Positions 18,513-27,787 of a stretch of DNA of 64,000 nucleotides are shown piece by piece. A program made the translations under genes and the position numbers. The notes below the pieces were generated by a model. That model worked only from the letters and a program-made list of their open reading frames with translations, was not told where the DNA came from and ran no database searches. Location of the stretch: contig CAVRGH010000003.1 in assembly GCA_963720675.1 (NCBI GenBank), positions 62,001-126,000 of the forward strand, written 5' to 3'. Numbering within the stretch: the stretch's first letter is position 1; each line of letters starts with the position of its first letter. Origin of the DNA: JALHSW01 sp963720675. Lineage in GTDB: Bacteria > Actinomycetota > Acidimicrobiia > IMCC26256 > PALSA-555.

Positions 18513-19708
18513 GCGGCGCCGACCTCGCGGTGCTGGGTGCACCTCCTGCCTTTCCCGACGGCATCCCCTACGCCCGGCCGTCGTCGCCGGCCCTCGACCG
18601 GGTCATGGCGCGCGTGGCGCCGTCGTACGACGAAGGTCGGCTGACGAACGGTCCGCTGGTGCGGGAGCTCGAGGAGCGAGTCGAAGCGCGCCTGGGCGTG
18701 CGCCACGCGGTGGCGGTGGCGTCGTGCACGTCGGGGCTGATGCTCGCCGTGCAGGCGGTCGCGCCGGCCGGCGCGGTGCTGGTGCCGAGCTTCACGTTCT
18801 CTGCGACTGCGCACGCCGTCGCGTGGAACGGCCTCGATCTCGTCTTCGCCGAGTGCGACCCCGCGACCTTCCATCTCGCCGTCGAGGACGCGGCCGACCG
18901 CCTCGACGGCGTCGGCGCGCTGATCGCCAACCACGTCTTCGGGACCCCGTGCCCGGCCGAGGCGGTCGAACGGCTCGCAGCCACCGTGGGCGCGCGGGTG
19001 GTGTTCGATGCTGCGTCCGCCTTCGGCGCCGTGCGCGCCGGTCGACCGGTCGGTGGCTTCGGCGACGTGGAGGTCTTCAGCCTCAGCCCCACCAAGCCGG
19101 TGGTCGCCGGCGAGGGCGGCCTCGTCACGACCGACGACGACGACCTCGCGGCGCACGTGCGCATGGGGCGTGACTACGGCAACCCCGGCGACTACGACAC
19201 CCGGTTCATCGGTCTCAACGCGCGCCTGTCCGAGCTGCACGCGGCGGTGGCCCTCGAGTCCCTCGCCGATCTCGACGAGCACCATGGCGCACGCGACGAG
19301 CTCGCTCAGCGTGCCCGCAAGGCGCTCGACGACGTCCCGGGGATCCGCACCCAGCACGTCGACGACGGCGACCGGCCGACGTGGAAGGACCTGGGGCTGG
19401 TGGTCGACCCGGCCGCCTTCGGCACCGACCGCGACGTGCTCGCGGCGGCACTGCGCGCCGAGGGGGTGGACACGCGGCGGTACTTCTCTCCGCCCGTCCA
19501 CCGTCAGGAGGCGTACGCCGACCACGCCTCGACCGATCTCCCGATCACCGACGCGCTCGCCGCCTCGGTGCTCACCCTGCCCGTCTACCCGCGCCTCTCG
19601 ATCGAGCAGATCGATCTCGTGGTGGAGCTCGTCGCCCGGGTCCACCGGCGCGCACCGGAGGTCGTGGCGCGGGTGGCGGCGGTCACGTCGGCGTCGGGCG
19701 AGGTGTAG
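18509..19708 (+). CDS. DegT/DnrJ/EryC1/StrS-family PLP aminotransferase
   Basis: 399 residues. A fold-type I PLP enzyme that installs an amino group on a nucleotide 4-keto sugar. ARPSSPALDRVMARVAPSYDEGRLTNG and VASCTSGLMLAVQAV match the N-terminal substrate region, VFDAASAFGAVRAGRPVGGFG carries the PLP Asp, and FSLSPTKPVVAGEGGLVTT near residues 190-208 has the Schiff-base Lys (SPTK). DYGNPGDYDTRFIGLNARLSELHAAVAL is the usual downstream block. This indicates that the glycan contains an amino sugar, consistent with the acyltransferase nearby. Four-base overlap with the GT4 upstream. It is the last gene of the plus-strand run. Confidence 0.93.
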   Translation: MSGADLAVLGAPPAFPDGIPYARPSSPALDRVMARVAPSYDEGRLTNGPLVRELEERVEARLGVRHAVAVASCTSGLMLAVQAVAPAGAVLVPSFTFSATAHAVAWNGLDLVFAECDPATFHLAVEDAADRLDGVGALIANHVFGTPCPAEAVERLAATVGARVVFDAASAFGAVRAGRPVGGFGDVEVFSLSPTKPVVAGEGGLVTTDDDDLAAHVRMGRDYGNPGDYDTRFIGLNARLSELHAAVALESLADLDEHHGARDELAQRARKALDDVPGIRTQHVDDGDRPTWKDLGLVVDPAAFGTDRDVLAAALRAEGVDTRRYFSPPVHRQEAYADHASTDLPITDALAASVLTLPVYPRLSIEQIDLVVELVARVHRRAPEVVARVAAVTSASGEV

Positions 19709-20525
19709 CCCGGCGCGGCGCGCCGGCCAGCACCCCGAGTCCGAGCCCGACCACCAGGGCCGGCGCAAGGAGCACGATCGCCCGGCCGACCGAGGACTGC
19801 AATCCCGGGACGCGCCCGGCGTAGGCCGCGAGCGCGACCTGTCCGCCGGCCAGCACGACGAGTGCGGCCCGCCCGCGCACCGCCGCGGGGCGCGCACCGC
19901 GCAGTCGAGCGCCGACCGGCTCGAGCACCAGGAGTGCGAGCGCCCCGACCACGCCGACGAACGCCGCGTGGCGCCCGCGTGCGTCGGTGGCACCGACCCA
20001 GACGTACAGACCCACGAGGGGTGGGGAGCCCAGGGGTCCGAGCGCGTGCAGCCGAGGCAGGCGCGACGCCAGCGCGCCACCCAGGAGCACGACGGCGAGG
20101 ACGATCGCCTCCTCGGTGTCGGGGACGCACACGTACACGCCGATGCCCGCGATCGCGAGGGCGACCGGGCCGCCACCGACCGAGGACCAGTGGGCGTCGG
20201 CATCGGCGACGAGGGGCGCCGCGACTGCGATGGCGAGTGTCGCGGCGAGCGCGAGCGCGGTGGTGCCCGATCCCGACCGACCACCGAGGTCGCCGGCGAA
20301 CCCGACCAGCGCCGCACCCGGGACGGTCAACACCATGCCCACGAAGATTCGGTCACGGGTGAGGGCCGCGCCGACGCCCAACACCAGGAGGCCGAGGAGC
20401 GCCGCCGGCGGGGGCGTACGGGCCGACGGCGCGATCGCGAGCGCGAGGAGCGCCACCATCGTGAGCACCAGCCCGAGGACGGGCTGCCGCACGAGCAGCG
20501 GGGGAACCTTTCGGCGGGCGGTCAC
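19683..20525 (-). CDS. Polytopic membrane protein of unknown function
   Basis: 280 residues from GTG 20525, with about nine hydrophobic stretches and almost no soluble domain. A stretch GIGVYVCVPDTEEAIVLAVVLL near residue 140 looks conserved in style, but I do not recognise the family. A longer in-frame start at 20645 adds 40 polar, Arg-rich residues and would overlap the promoter of the divergent gene, so I prefer 20525. It overlaps the end of the aminotransferase by 26 bp on the opposite strand. The place between glycan genes and a DUF4012 membrane protein suggests an envelope role, nothing firmer. Confidence 0.6.
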   Translation of the reverse strand: MTARRKVPPLLVRQPVLGLVLTMVALLALAIAPSARTPPPAALLGLLVLGVGAALTRDRIFVGMVLTVPGAALVGFAGDLGGRSGSGTTALALAATLAIAVAAPLVADADAHWSSVGGGPVALAIAGIGVYVCVPDTEEAIVLAVVLLGGALASRLPRLHALGPLGSPPLVGLYVWVGATDARGRHAAFVGVVGALALLVLEPVGARLRGARPAAVRGRAALVVLAGGQVALAAYAGRVPGLQSSVGRAIVLLAPALVVGLGLGVLAGAPRRATPRPTPT

Positions 20526-20629
20526 CAGTGAGCATGATGGCGGCCGCCGACGCCGGACACCATCTCGACCCGATGCGTTCACCGATGCCGACACCTCGGG
20601 GGCGAGGTCGGATCGGGAGCGCGGCCGTC

Positions 20630-20635
20630 TACCAT
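20630..20635 (+). promoter_or_regulatory. Candidate -10 element TACCAT (leaderless)
   Basis: Eight bases before ATG 20644, fitting the TAnnnT plus 6-8 nt pattern seen at many genes in this window. Confidence 0.45.
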
Positions 20636-20643
20636 CGTCCGCC

Positions 20644-20676
20644 ATGCGAGCCCGCCGCGTGATCCGCGGCCTCTGA
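20644..20676 (+). CDS. Possible 10-residue Arg-rich leader peptide
   Basis: MRARRVIRGL then TGA, ending four bases before ATG 20681 of the DUF4012 gene. It starts eight bases after a TACCAT hexamer, so it would sit at the 5' end of a leaderless mRNA, while ATG 20681 has no ribosome site of its own. It could couple translation of the large membrane protein. Alternatively one missing or extra base near 20672 makes it the true N-terminus of that protein; the neighbouring frame errors make this a real possibility. Confidence 0.35.
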   Translation: MRARRVIRGL

Positions 20677-20680
20677 GCCG

Positions 20681-23570
20681 ATGGTCGAGCGGATTGCGGT
20701 CGCCTTCCTGGCCGCGGCAGTGCTCACGCTGGGCGCGGGTGCCTGGCTGCGGGCCCAGTCGCGGCGCCGGGGCTGGCTGCGGCAGGCGGGTGGCGTCTGC
20801 CTCGTCATCGCGGCGCCGGTCGGCATCGTGCGTCGCCCCGACCCTCACCACGCGCTCCGCCGTCCTCGGGTTGGTCGCGATCGGCCTCGCGGTCGTCGGG
20901 GTCGTGCAGACCCAGCACGTGCTCCCGCGATGGGTGGTACCGGCCGCGATCATCGCCGCGTCGGTCGCGGGCACCGCGACGGGGCTGCGGTTCCACCTCA
21001 TCGGCGTCCCGGCCGTCGACGCGGCCTGGACGGTCGCGTGGCTCGCCGGGGTGACGCTCGCGGTCGCCGGGTTGGGCAACGCCGACGGCCTCACCGCGGG
21101 GGTCGTGAGCGCTGCCGGCGTCGGGGTCATGGCCCTGGCCGGCTTCGCGGACCAGGGTGGCGCCGCGACCGCGGCCGCGGCGCTGGTCGGTGCCGCGCTC
21201 GCGTTCCTCGCCTACAACCTGCGGCCGGCGTCGCTCTACATCGGTCGTGCCGGCGGGCTCTTCGCAGGGTTCTCGCTGGCCGCCGGCGCGCTCTGGTTGG
21301 AGCCCGCGATCGCGCAACCCGACGCGCTCGTCGTCCCCCTCTTCATCGTCGGTGTCGCGCTGCTCGACGGCATGGTCGTGGTCGCGAGTCGCCTCCGGCA
21401 CCGGCGAAGCCTCGCGACCCGCTACCGCGACCACCTCGCGCATCGGCTCGTCGCCGTCGGGCTCCGCCCGTCCCAGGCGATCTCGGTGCTGATCGCGATC
21501 CAGGTGGTCATGACGGCGCTCGCCGTGTTCGTCGGCCGCGGTGTGCTCTCGCTCCCGATCGGCGCAGGAGCGGGCGTCGTGGTGCTCGGTGTGCTCTGGA
21601 TCATCTCGATGCGGGCGACGGTCTCGTCGGAGGACGCGCCGGGCTTCAGCGCCAAGGTCTGGCTCACGGCGTTCGCCGTCCTCCTGCTGCTCGGGGCCGC
21701 GAGTGCCGGCGCCGGGTACCTCGCCTACCAGTCGCGCGACGACGTCACCGCCGGACGCGACTTCGCCCGCTCGGCGTTGCGCGCGGCCCGCAAGGGTGAG
21801 CCGAAGCGGGCGGCCGCGCTCTTCGCGAAGGCCGAGGACGCGTTCCGGAGCGCGCAGGACAAGGTCGACAGCCCGCTCGCGACGCCGGGCCTCCTCGTCC
21901 CGGTGGTCGGGGCGAACCTCAACGCGGCGCGGGAGCTCTCCGACATCGGGGCCGAGCTCGCCCGCGCCGGCCAGGCGCTGACCGCGTCGGTCGACCCGGA
22001 CTCGCTCCGGATCGTCGACGGGCGCGTGCCGCTCGAGGCGGTCGCGGCCGTCGAGCCCAAGCTCACGGAGGCGGCGGACCTCCTCGTGGACAGCAAGGCC
22101 CGCCTGGACGAGCTGAACCGGACCTTCCTGGTCGACCAGATCGACGAGGCGATCGGGAAGCTCGAGCCCGAGCTCGCCAAGACCACCGAGGACGCGGTGC
22201 ACGGTGCGGCCGCGGCGCGCCTCGCGCCGAAGATCCTGGGCGGCGACGGCCCGCGGCACTACTTCCTCGCCGTGCAGAACCCGGCCGAGCTCCGGGGCAC
22301 CGGTGGCCTGATCGGGAACTGGGCGATCCTCACCGCGGAGAACGGCAAGGTCACCGTCGGGGACGTCACGAAGCTGGGTGCCCTCAACTACAAGGAGGGC
22401 GATCCCGACGCGGGTCCTGCACGCACCCGCCGACTACAAGCGGCGCTACGCGCGCTACCACCCCGAGACCGAGTGGCACACGGTGAACATCTCGCCCGAC
22501 TTCCCCACGGTCGGCAAGGTGGTCGGCGACCTCTTCCCGCAATCCGGCGGCATGCCGGTCGACGGGGTCATCGCGGTCGACCCGGTCGGGCTCTCGGCCC
22601 TGCTGGACCTCACCGGACCCGATCGAGCTCGCGTCGTGGCCCGACAAGATCACGTCGAAGAACGTCGTCGACGTCACCCTGCGCGACGCGTACACCGTGT
22701 TCCAGGAGGACAGCCGCGAGCGCAAGGACTTCCTCGGGGATGTCGCGCACGCCGTCGTCGACAAGGCGACGTCGGGCGACCTCGGCCGTCCCGCGACGGT
22801 CGGGAAGGTGCTCGGCCAGGCTGCGCACGAAGGCCACTTCTCGCTGTTCTTCGCGCGACCCGGCGAAGAAGGCGTGGTGCGGGAGCTCAACGTGTCGGGC
22901 GGCGTGCCCCCGGCCGCCCACGACTCGCTCCTCGCCCTCGAGGTGAACGGCGCGGGGAACAAGCTCGACTACTACCTCGACCGCAGCATCGACTACTCCG
23001 TCGAGGTCGCGCCCGACGCGGACCTCCAGGCCGCCACGGTGAAGGGCACCGTGCAGGTGAACCTCACCAACACCGCGCCGCCGAGCGGCTTGCCGAACAC
23101 CGTCGGTGGTCCGGCCGAGGGCACCGGCGACCGGTTCGTCGCCGGTCAGAACCGAGCGCTCGTCTCGGTGTACACGCCGCTCGAGGGGAGCACGGCGCAG
23201 GTCGACGGGCAGCCGGTCGGCGTGGAGCGCGACGTCGAGCTCGGTCGCCGGGTGTACTCGGCTGCGGTCGACGTGTTCGCCCAGCAGGCGCGCGTCGTTC
23301 AGCGTCGACGTCGCCGGTCGCGTCTCGCTCGTGCCCGACGGTTGGTACGAGCTCGAGCTGGTGAAGCAGCCGACGCTCGAGTCCGAGCCCGTGCACGTGA
23401 AGGTCTCGGTACCCGAGGGCTTCGAGGCCGTGGCGGCGACAGGGGGCCTCAAGCTGGTCGACGGAGGCGCCGAGGGCACGGTCACCCTGGACCGCACCCG
23501 CACCGTCCGGGTGCAGCTGGCCCGCACGGGGAGCCGGAGCCTCTGGGACCGGCTCGTCGACGGGCCCTGA
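20681..23570 (+). CDS. DUF4012 protein with N-terminal WecA/MraY-like membrane domain (frameshifted)
   Basis: About 960 residues if repaired. The first 330 form ten or so membrane helices that track the WecA/MraY family: GLGNADGLTAGV, AYNLRPASLYIGRAGGLFAGF, PLFIVGVALLDGMVVVASRL and RYRDHLAHRLVAVGL align with family landmarks. The catalytic acidic residues appear lost (LDDR region reads VVGVVQTQ; DGxDG reads GNADG; GDAGS reads GRAGG). A coiled region with AALFAKAEDAFRSAQDKVDS leads into DUF4012: RHYFLAVQNPAELRGTGGLI, HPETEWHTVNISPDFP and GGMPVDGVIAVDPVGLSALL. Frame changes near 20840, 22410, 22630 and 23300 look like indel errors. Probably an envelope protein associated with glycan attachment; the function of DUF4012 is unknown. 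Confidence 0.72.
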
Positions 23571-23606
23571 GGCTCCAGAACTCCCGGATTCGTGCCGATA
23601 TCGGGT

Positions 23607-23620
23607 GGGCCTGAAGGCCC
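23607..23620 (+). terminator. Small hairpin after the DUF4012 gene
   Basis: GGGCC-TGAA-GGCCC, five base pairs with a tetraloop, 36 bases after the stop. No T run follows, so it is only a candidate terminator. Confidence 0.35.
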
Positions 23621-23760
23621 GGGGACCGTGCTGGACGGGTCTGTTGCCGATGTGTGAATATGCGTCCCCGGAAGGCAAGAAAACATGGGCTTCGGACCGC
23701 CTTCCGATTACAGTCTCCTGAAGAGCATTTCCTGCACCACCAGACGCTGAGGGGTATCCA

Positions 23761-24270
23761 GTGCGCAAGCTGACGACCACGGTCCTGTTCGCTCTCATCC
23801 TTGGGACCTGCGCCGCGGTGTTCGCGGCTCCTGCCGGTGCGCAGGAGGGTGGCCCCGGCCCGGGGAGTGTCATCTCCGGTTGCGCCATCACGGTGAATCC
23901 CTCGCCGCTGCCCGGCATCACCGTGACGGTGGACGGCACCGGCTTCGACCTCACCGAGGTGCTGCCGATCGCCGTGAACGGCACGGTCGTGCAGGAAGTC
24001 ACGACCGACGCCGCCGGCACGTTCACCGCCCAGGTCGACATCCCCGCTGACGCGTCGAAGCCCGTCACCATCACGGTGCCCTGCAGCCCCGGTTCGACCG
24101 AGGTCGCGAGTGCGACCGGTGCCGCCGACCCTGCTGCTGCGCTGGCGTTCACGGGTTCCGACACCTCGCCGATGGTCATCGGTGCGCTCTTCGCCATCGG
24201 TGTCGGTGCGATCCTCGTCGTCGGTGCTCGTCGTCGGAGCAGCGCCCAGGCGCACCGCAGCAACGCGTAG
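23761..24270 (+). CDS. Secreted surface protein with LAXTG-type sorting signal
   Basis: 169 residues. Residues 1-27 are a signal peptide (KLTTTVLFALILGTCAAVFA, cleavage after AGA). A small all-beta-looking domain follows, with VNPSPLPGITVTVDGTGFD and TTDAAGTFTAQVDIP and two Cys (about 41 and 112). The C-terminus has LAFTG near 138-142, then a membrane helix and an RRRSS tail. LAXTG is the motif associated with class E sortases of actinobacteria, so the protein is likely linked to the wall. No sortase gene lies in the window. GTG start with GAGGGG upstream. The 190-base gap before it is less GC-rich and contains two potential stems (23620-23673 and 23671-23706). Confidence 0.75.
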   Translation: MRKLTTTVLFALILGTCAAVFAAPAGAQEGGPGPGSVISGCAITVNPSPLPGITVTVDGTGFDLTEVLPIAVNGTVVQEVTTDAAGTFTAQVDIPADASKPVTITVPCSPGSTEVASATGAADPAAALAFTGSDTSPMVIGALFAIGVGAILVVGARRRSSAQAHRSNA

Positions 24271-24291
24271 CACCACTGAAGTTCCGAGCTT

Positions 24292-24306
24292 GACCGCTTC
24301 GCGGTC
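24292..24306 (+). terminator. Hairpin between surface protein and phosphatase
   Basis: GACCGC-TTC-GCGGTC, six perfect pairs, 22 bases after the stop and 9 before the next GTG. No T run; a weak terminator or a processing stem. Confidence 0.35.
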
Positions 24307-24314
24307 GCGCCGCA

Positions 24315-24858
24315 GTGGCTGACGTCCTCGTCGTCTGCCACGCGAACCAGTGCCGCTCGCCCCTGGGTGAAGCACTGCTTCGGGCGCACCTCGAGCGCTC
24401 AGGCGTGCATGCCATCGTGTCGTCGGCCGGCTTCCTCGAAGGGGGCCGGCCGGCTGCGTCCGGCTCCGTGCCGCGCCGCGAAGCGACGCGGCCTCGACCT
24501 CCGCGACCACCGGAGCCGCCAGGTCACGCCCGATCTCGTCCTCGAGGCCGGCCTCGTCCTCGTGATGGAGACGCGTCAGGTGCGCGAGATCGCGGTGCTC
24601 GCACCCGGGGCACTCGAGCGGACCTTCACGGTCAAGGACGTCGTGGCACGTGGGACGCGGCTCGGGCGCCGCCGTCCCGACGAGTCGGTCGAGGAGTGGA
24701 TCGCCCGACTCCACGCCGACCGGCAGCACGCCGACCTCCTGCGCGACGACCCGGCCGACGACGTTGCGGACCCCATGGGCGGCACCGCGGCCGACTACGA
24801 GCGCACGGCCGACGAGCTCGACGTCCTGCTCGGCCGTCTGGTGGGCCTCGTCGACTGA
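24315..24858 (+). CDS. Low-molecular-weight protein tyrosine phosphatase (one frameshift)
   Basis: About 180 residues. The N-terminus VLVVCHANQCRSPLGEALL contains the C-x5-R-S phosphate loop; the C-terminal frame has DLVLEAGLVLVMETRQVREI and DPMGGTAADYERTADELDVL, where DPMGG holds the general-acid Asp. A one-base shift near 24465-24480 separates them. In glycan loci these enzymes (Wzb type) often dephosphorylate a tyrosine kinase that controls polymer export. No kinase is seen here. GTG start at 24315. Convergent with the GT2 on the other strand. Confidence 0.82.
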
Positions 24859-24875
24859 CGCGTCGCCACGCGTGG

Positions 24876-25720
24876 TCAGTCCTGCGACGCCCTTGAAGCG
24901 TCGACGCCGTTCGAGACGGTCGGCCGCGAGGGTCGGTGGCGGTCCGTGCAGCAGCAGGTGGACCCGGCGCTTCAGGCGGATGAGGGCGGTGGACCGCGGG
25001 ATCGGACCGGCGCAGGCCAGCAGCGCGGCCTCCGGGTCGGGGGAGGCGCGGATCTGCCCGAGCCACGCCTCCTGCTCGTGATGGGGCCGGGTCCGGTAGA
25101 CGCCCTCCCGCGAGGCGCTCGGGATCTTGACGCTCGTGAGGTGGTGCACCCACGCCGGAGGGCCCGTGCGGTCGTGGATCGCGGCCCAGAGCGCGGTGTC
25201 GGGCATCACCTCTCCCGTCGCTTCCGGCCGGCGCCACCCACCCGCGGCCAGGGCGACGTCGCGTCGATGGGCCAGCGACGTCGGCGGGATCCCCAGGCCC
25301 GGCTCGTACTGCCAGGTCGGGCCGGGGATCACGTAGGGCTCGCCACCCGGCGGCACGAAGAGCACGTCGCCGTGGGCCCACGCTGCGCCCGCGTCGACGG
25401 CACCGGCGACGAGCTCGAGGTGTTGCGGCAGCCACAGGTCGTCGTGGCCGAGGTAGGCGACGACCTCGCCGCGCGCCGACCTCGAGCGCGGCCTGGTTCG
25501 GCCCGGACTGGTGGCGGGCGCGCTCGGGCAGGTTGATCCAACGCACTCGCGGGTCGGGGACGGCGCCGACGACTGCCTCGGACTCGTCGGTGCAGGCGTC
25601 ACCGACGACGAGGAGCTCGAAGTCCTCGCGGGTCTGGTCGAGCACGCTGCCGATGGCGTGGGGGAGGACCGGCGCCCAGTTGTAGGTCGCGAGCACGACG
25701 GTGACGCCGGGAGCGCTCAC
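24876..25720 (-). CDS. Glycosyltransferase family 2 (frameshifted; end uncertain)
   Basis: About 280 residues. GVTVVLATYNWAPVLPHAIGSV at the N-terminus and LLVVGDACTDESEAVV near 40 give the GT-A nucleotide site; after an extra base near 25478 the other frame reads ARGEVVAYLGHDDLWLPQHLEL, with GHDD as the DxD site, followed by GDVLFVPPGGEPYVI. In the second frame no stop occurs until 23482, far inside the opposite genes. The nearest sensible stop is at 24876-24878 in the third frame, so a second indel is likely and the right C-terminus is uncertain. GTG start overlaps the upstream cupin gene. Confidence 0.72.
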
Positions 25721-26226
25721 CAGCGGAACGGCACGATCTCCTCAGCACGGGGTGAGTCGTAGGGGAGGTCGAGCGCATCGGGCTGCTCATGGCGGTACTC
25801 GTTCGACGGCATGTTGATGATGAACGCCTCGTCGACCCCGATGTTCTTCCACCCGTGGTACAGGTTCGGCGGGATCACCAGCAGCCCCGGGTTCCGCTCG
25901 CTCACCCGGAACTCGTTCAGGGCGCCGGCGGTCGGGGAGTCGATCCGGCCGTCGAAGACGACGATCGACACGAGACCGCTGACGACGAAGAGCCGGTCGG
26001 TCGACGCCTGGTGCAGCCCCCAGGCGCGCACCCGGCCCGGGTATGTCGTCGTGAGGTGGACCTGGACGACCTCGGTCTCGATCTCGGGCCAGCTGGCGCG
26101 GGCGATCTCGGCGAGGGTGCCGTCCTCGTGGGGGACGGGTCGATTCGGGCGGAAGCGCACGCCGTCGATCGGCAGGTGGCGGAGTGCACCGCTCGCGTCG
26201 ACCGCCGAGTGCTTGGGCGCGAGCAC
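25717..26226 (-). CDS. RmlC-like cupin (dTDP-4-dehydrorhamnose 3,5-epimerase family)
   Basis: 169 residues, typical length. GVRFRPNRPVPHEDGTLAEI, EVVQVHLTTTYPGRVRAWGL then HQASTDRLFVVSGLVSIVVF is the family's first cupin motif, and LLVIPPNLYHGWKNIGVDEA the second. Members epimerise nucleotide 4-keto hexoses, or isomerise keto groups, to feed deoxysugar synthesis. Without its partner genes (RmlA, B, D) in the window the exact sugar is open. GTG start. The 3' end overlaps the GT2 start by four bases, so both probably work in the same glycan pathway. Confidence 0.85.
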   Translation of the reverse strand: MLAPKHSAVDASGALRHLPIDGVRFRPNRPVPHEDGTLAEIARASWPEIETEVVQVHLTTTYPGRVRAWGLHQASTDRLFVVSGLVSIVVFDGRIDSPTAGALNEFRVSERNPGLLVIPPNLYHGWKNIGVDEAFIINMPSNEYRHEQPDALDLPYDSPRAEEIVPFRW

Positions 26227-26255
26227 CTCACGCCCGACGATGCGCGGCTCGTCGG

Positions 26256-27041
26256 TCAGCCGTCGGCCTTTGCTTCCTTGGCTTCACCCTCGTCGGCCGG
26301 CTTCTCGCTCGGCGGTGGCGTGGAGAGGCCGAGCTCGCTGCGGAGCTCGCTGAGCCGGGCTTGGGCCTCGGCGCTGGCCTGGGCCTGCTCGACCTCGAGC
26401 ATCTTGGTGTCGACCGTCGCGCCGGTGAGGTCGCTCGTGGCCTGCGCCTTGGAGAGGCGCTTCTCGATCTTGTCGCGCACCTGCTCGAAGGTGGGGATGT
26501 CGTCGCCGACCGTCTCGCTGAGCTGGGTCATCGCCTTGCTCATCTGCTCCTGCATCTTCGCCTGATCGAGCTGGCTCAGGAGCTTCTCGCGCTCGGCGAG
26601 CTTCTTCTGCAGGGCCGAGGAGTTCTGGGCGACCATCTGCTTCGCCTTCTCGGACTGCTGCGTCGCGTCGAGCAGGGTCTTCTTCAGGTCGTCGATCTGC
26701 TTCTCGAGGTTGATCAGCTTGTTCGCGAAGGCCTCCGCCGCGGAGCTGAACGACGCGGCCTTGTCGGCGTTGCCGGCGCGGGTCTCCTGGTCGGTGAGCA
26801 GGAGGGCCTGACGGGCCGAGGCGTTCGCCTTCTCGTACTCGTCCATGGCCCGGTCGAGCTTGAGCTGGGTCTGCTTCTGGTTGGCGATGACGTTCGCGGC
26901 CTGCTCGGTGAGCTTGCGGTGCTGCTCCCGGGCCTCGGTGATCGCCTGCTCCAGCTGGACCTTCGGGTCGGCCGACTCCTCGAGCTTCAGCCCGAGCTTC
27001 GCCCCGAGGTACTTCCACCAACGCTTGATCGCTTTCCACAT
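26256..27041 (-). CDS. PspA/IM30 family envelope-stress protein
   Basis: 261 residues, almost wholly alpha-helical with long coiled coils: WKAIKRWWKYLGAKLGLKLE (amphipathic membrane-binding N-terminus), then DPKVQLEQAITEAREQHRKL, the classic PspA opening, and repeated K/E/Q heptads. A Pro-rich acidic tail follows (STPPPSEKPADEGEAKEAK). PspA proteins oligomerise on stressed inner membranes. It is the last gene of a minus-strand run that includes vWA and solute-binding proteins. ATG 27041 lies seven bases after TAGGCT (27049-27054), so it may also have its own leaderless transcript. Confidence 0.9.
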   Translation of the reverse strand: MWKAIKRWWKYLGAKLGLKLEESADPKVQLEQAITEAREQHRKLTEQAANVIANQKQTQLKLDRAMDEYEKANASARQALLLTDQETRAGNADKAASFSSAAEAFANKLINLEKQIDDLKKTLLDATQQSEKAKQMVAQNSSALQKKLAEREKLLSQLDQAKMQEQMSKAMTQLSETVGDDIPTFEQVRDKIEKRLSKAQATSDLTGATVDTKMLEVEQAQASAEAQARLSELRSELGLSTPPPSEKPADEGEAKEAKADG

Positions 27042-27048
27042 GGGCGAG

Positions 27049-27054
27049 AGCCTA
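27049..27054 (-). promoter_or_regulatory. Candidate -10 element TAGGCT for pspA-like gene
   Basis: Read on the minus strand; seven bases separate it from ATG 27041. Confidence 0.45.
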
Positions 27055-27078
27055 CGCCAGCGCCCATCGGGTCTCGCC

Positions 27079-27667
27079 TCAGGGGGCGAGCGGTGATATT
27101 CGGCAGCAGCGAAGAGGTAGTGGCCCTGGGAGCAGACGGTCGCCGCGCCCGAGGCTAGCCGCCCGCGGTAGCTGTCGATGGTGGCGTGGTGGGGCGGGCT
27201 GTTCGAGCCAGGCGTTCAAGGCCTTGACCGCCCCGAACCCGTCGGAGGCGCAGTTCGTGGCTCCGGGGAAGTCCTGGCAGAACAGGTTCTCGGACCATCC
27301 GGCCGGAGGCGTGATGTGGGTGAGCGGCGTCGCGGCAGGTCGCGTTCGCGAAGCGGTCGACCGAGCTCTGCGCGAGCGAGGTCGCCGCGTCGATCGTGTA
27401 TGGGTTGTACGGGTGGATCTTCGTGTGGCACTGGGCAAGCGTGTCGCCACCGCTGCCGACGTCGCTGCAGCTCTGCACCTGCGGCGCGGGCGGAGGCGGC
27501 GGCGGCGGCGGGGCACACGCCGCGGCGAACACCGCGCCGACCACGGTCACGCTCCCGAGGAGCACGCCCAGTCGAAGAAGCGTTCGTGCGCCTCTGGGTC
27601 TTCTGCATCGCTGTGGTACCTCTGCTGCTCGTCGGGGTCGAGCGTGGGACGAACTCACCGTACCCAC
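27079..27667 (-). CDS. CAP-like lipoprotein (frameshifted)
   Basis: About 190 residues. LLRLGVLLGSVTVVGAVFAAAC is a lipoprotein signal with lipobox AAAC, followed by a run of eight Pro. The outer part reads DTLAQCHTKIHPYNPYTIDA, VDRFANATCRDAA and, in another frame, THITPPAGWSENLFCQDFPG and KALNAWLEQPAP; the SEN and NAW spacing recalls CAP/SCP domains. One extra C in a CCCC run near 27190 and another change near 27310 break the frame. The stop at 27079 also requires a one-base change. Start either GTG 27667 or ATG about 27608. A secreted, membrane-anchored protein; activity unknown. Confidence 0.55.
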
Positions 27668-27787
27668 GGCTCTTGTGAATCACTGGAATCATCGGCAGAT
27701 CCCGGTGTCGTCTTGAGAACCGACGGGGCCCAGGGCCGATTTCAGGACTTTGGTCCCGCTTGGGGAAACGCTGGGGTCCTGTTTGCC

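Noticed and set aside
23571..23760. A known riboswitch class before the LAFTG gene
   Set aside because: The two stems do not match the conserved cores of c-di-GMP, c-di-AMP or cobalamin riboswitches that I can recall, and the transcription start may lie downstream of them.
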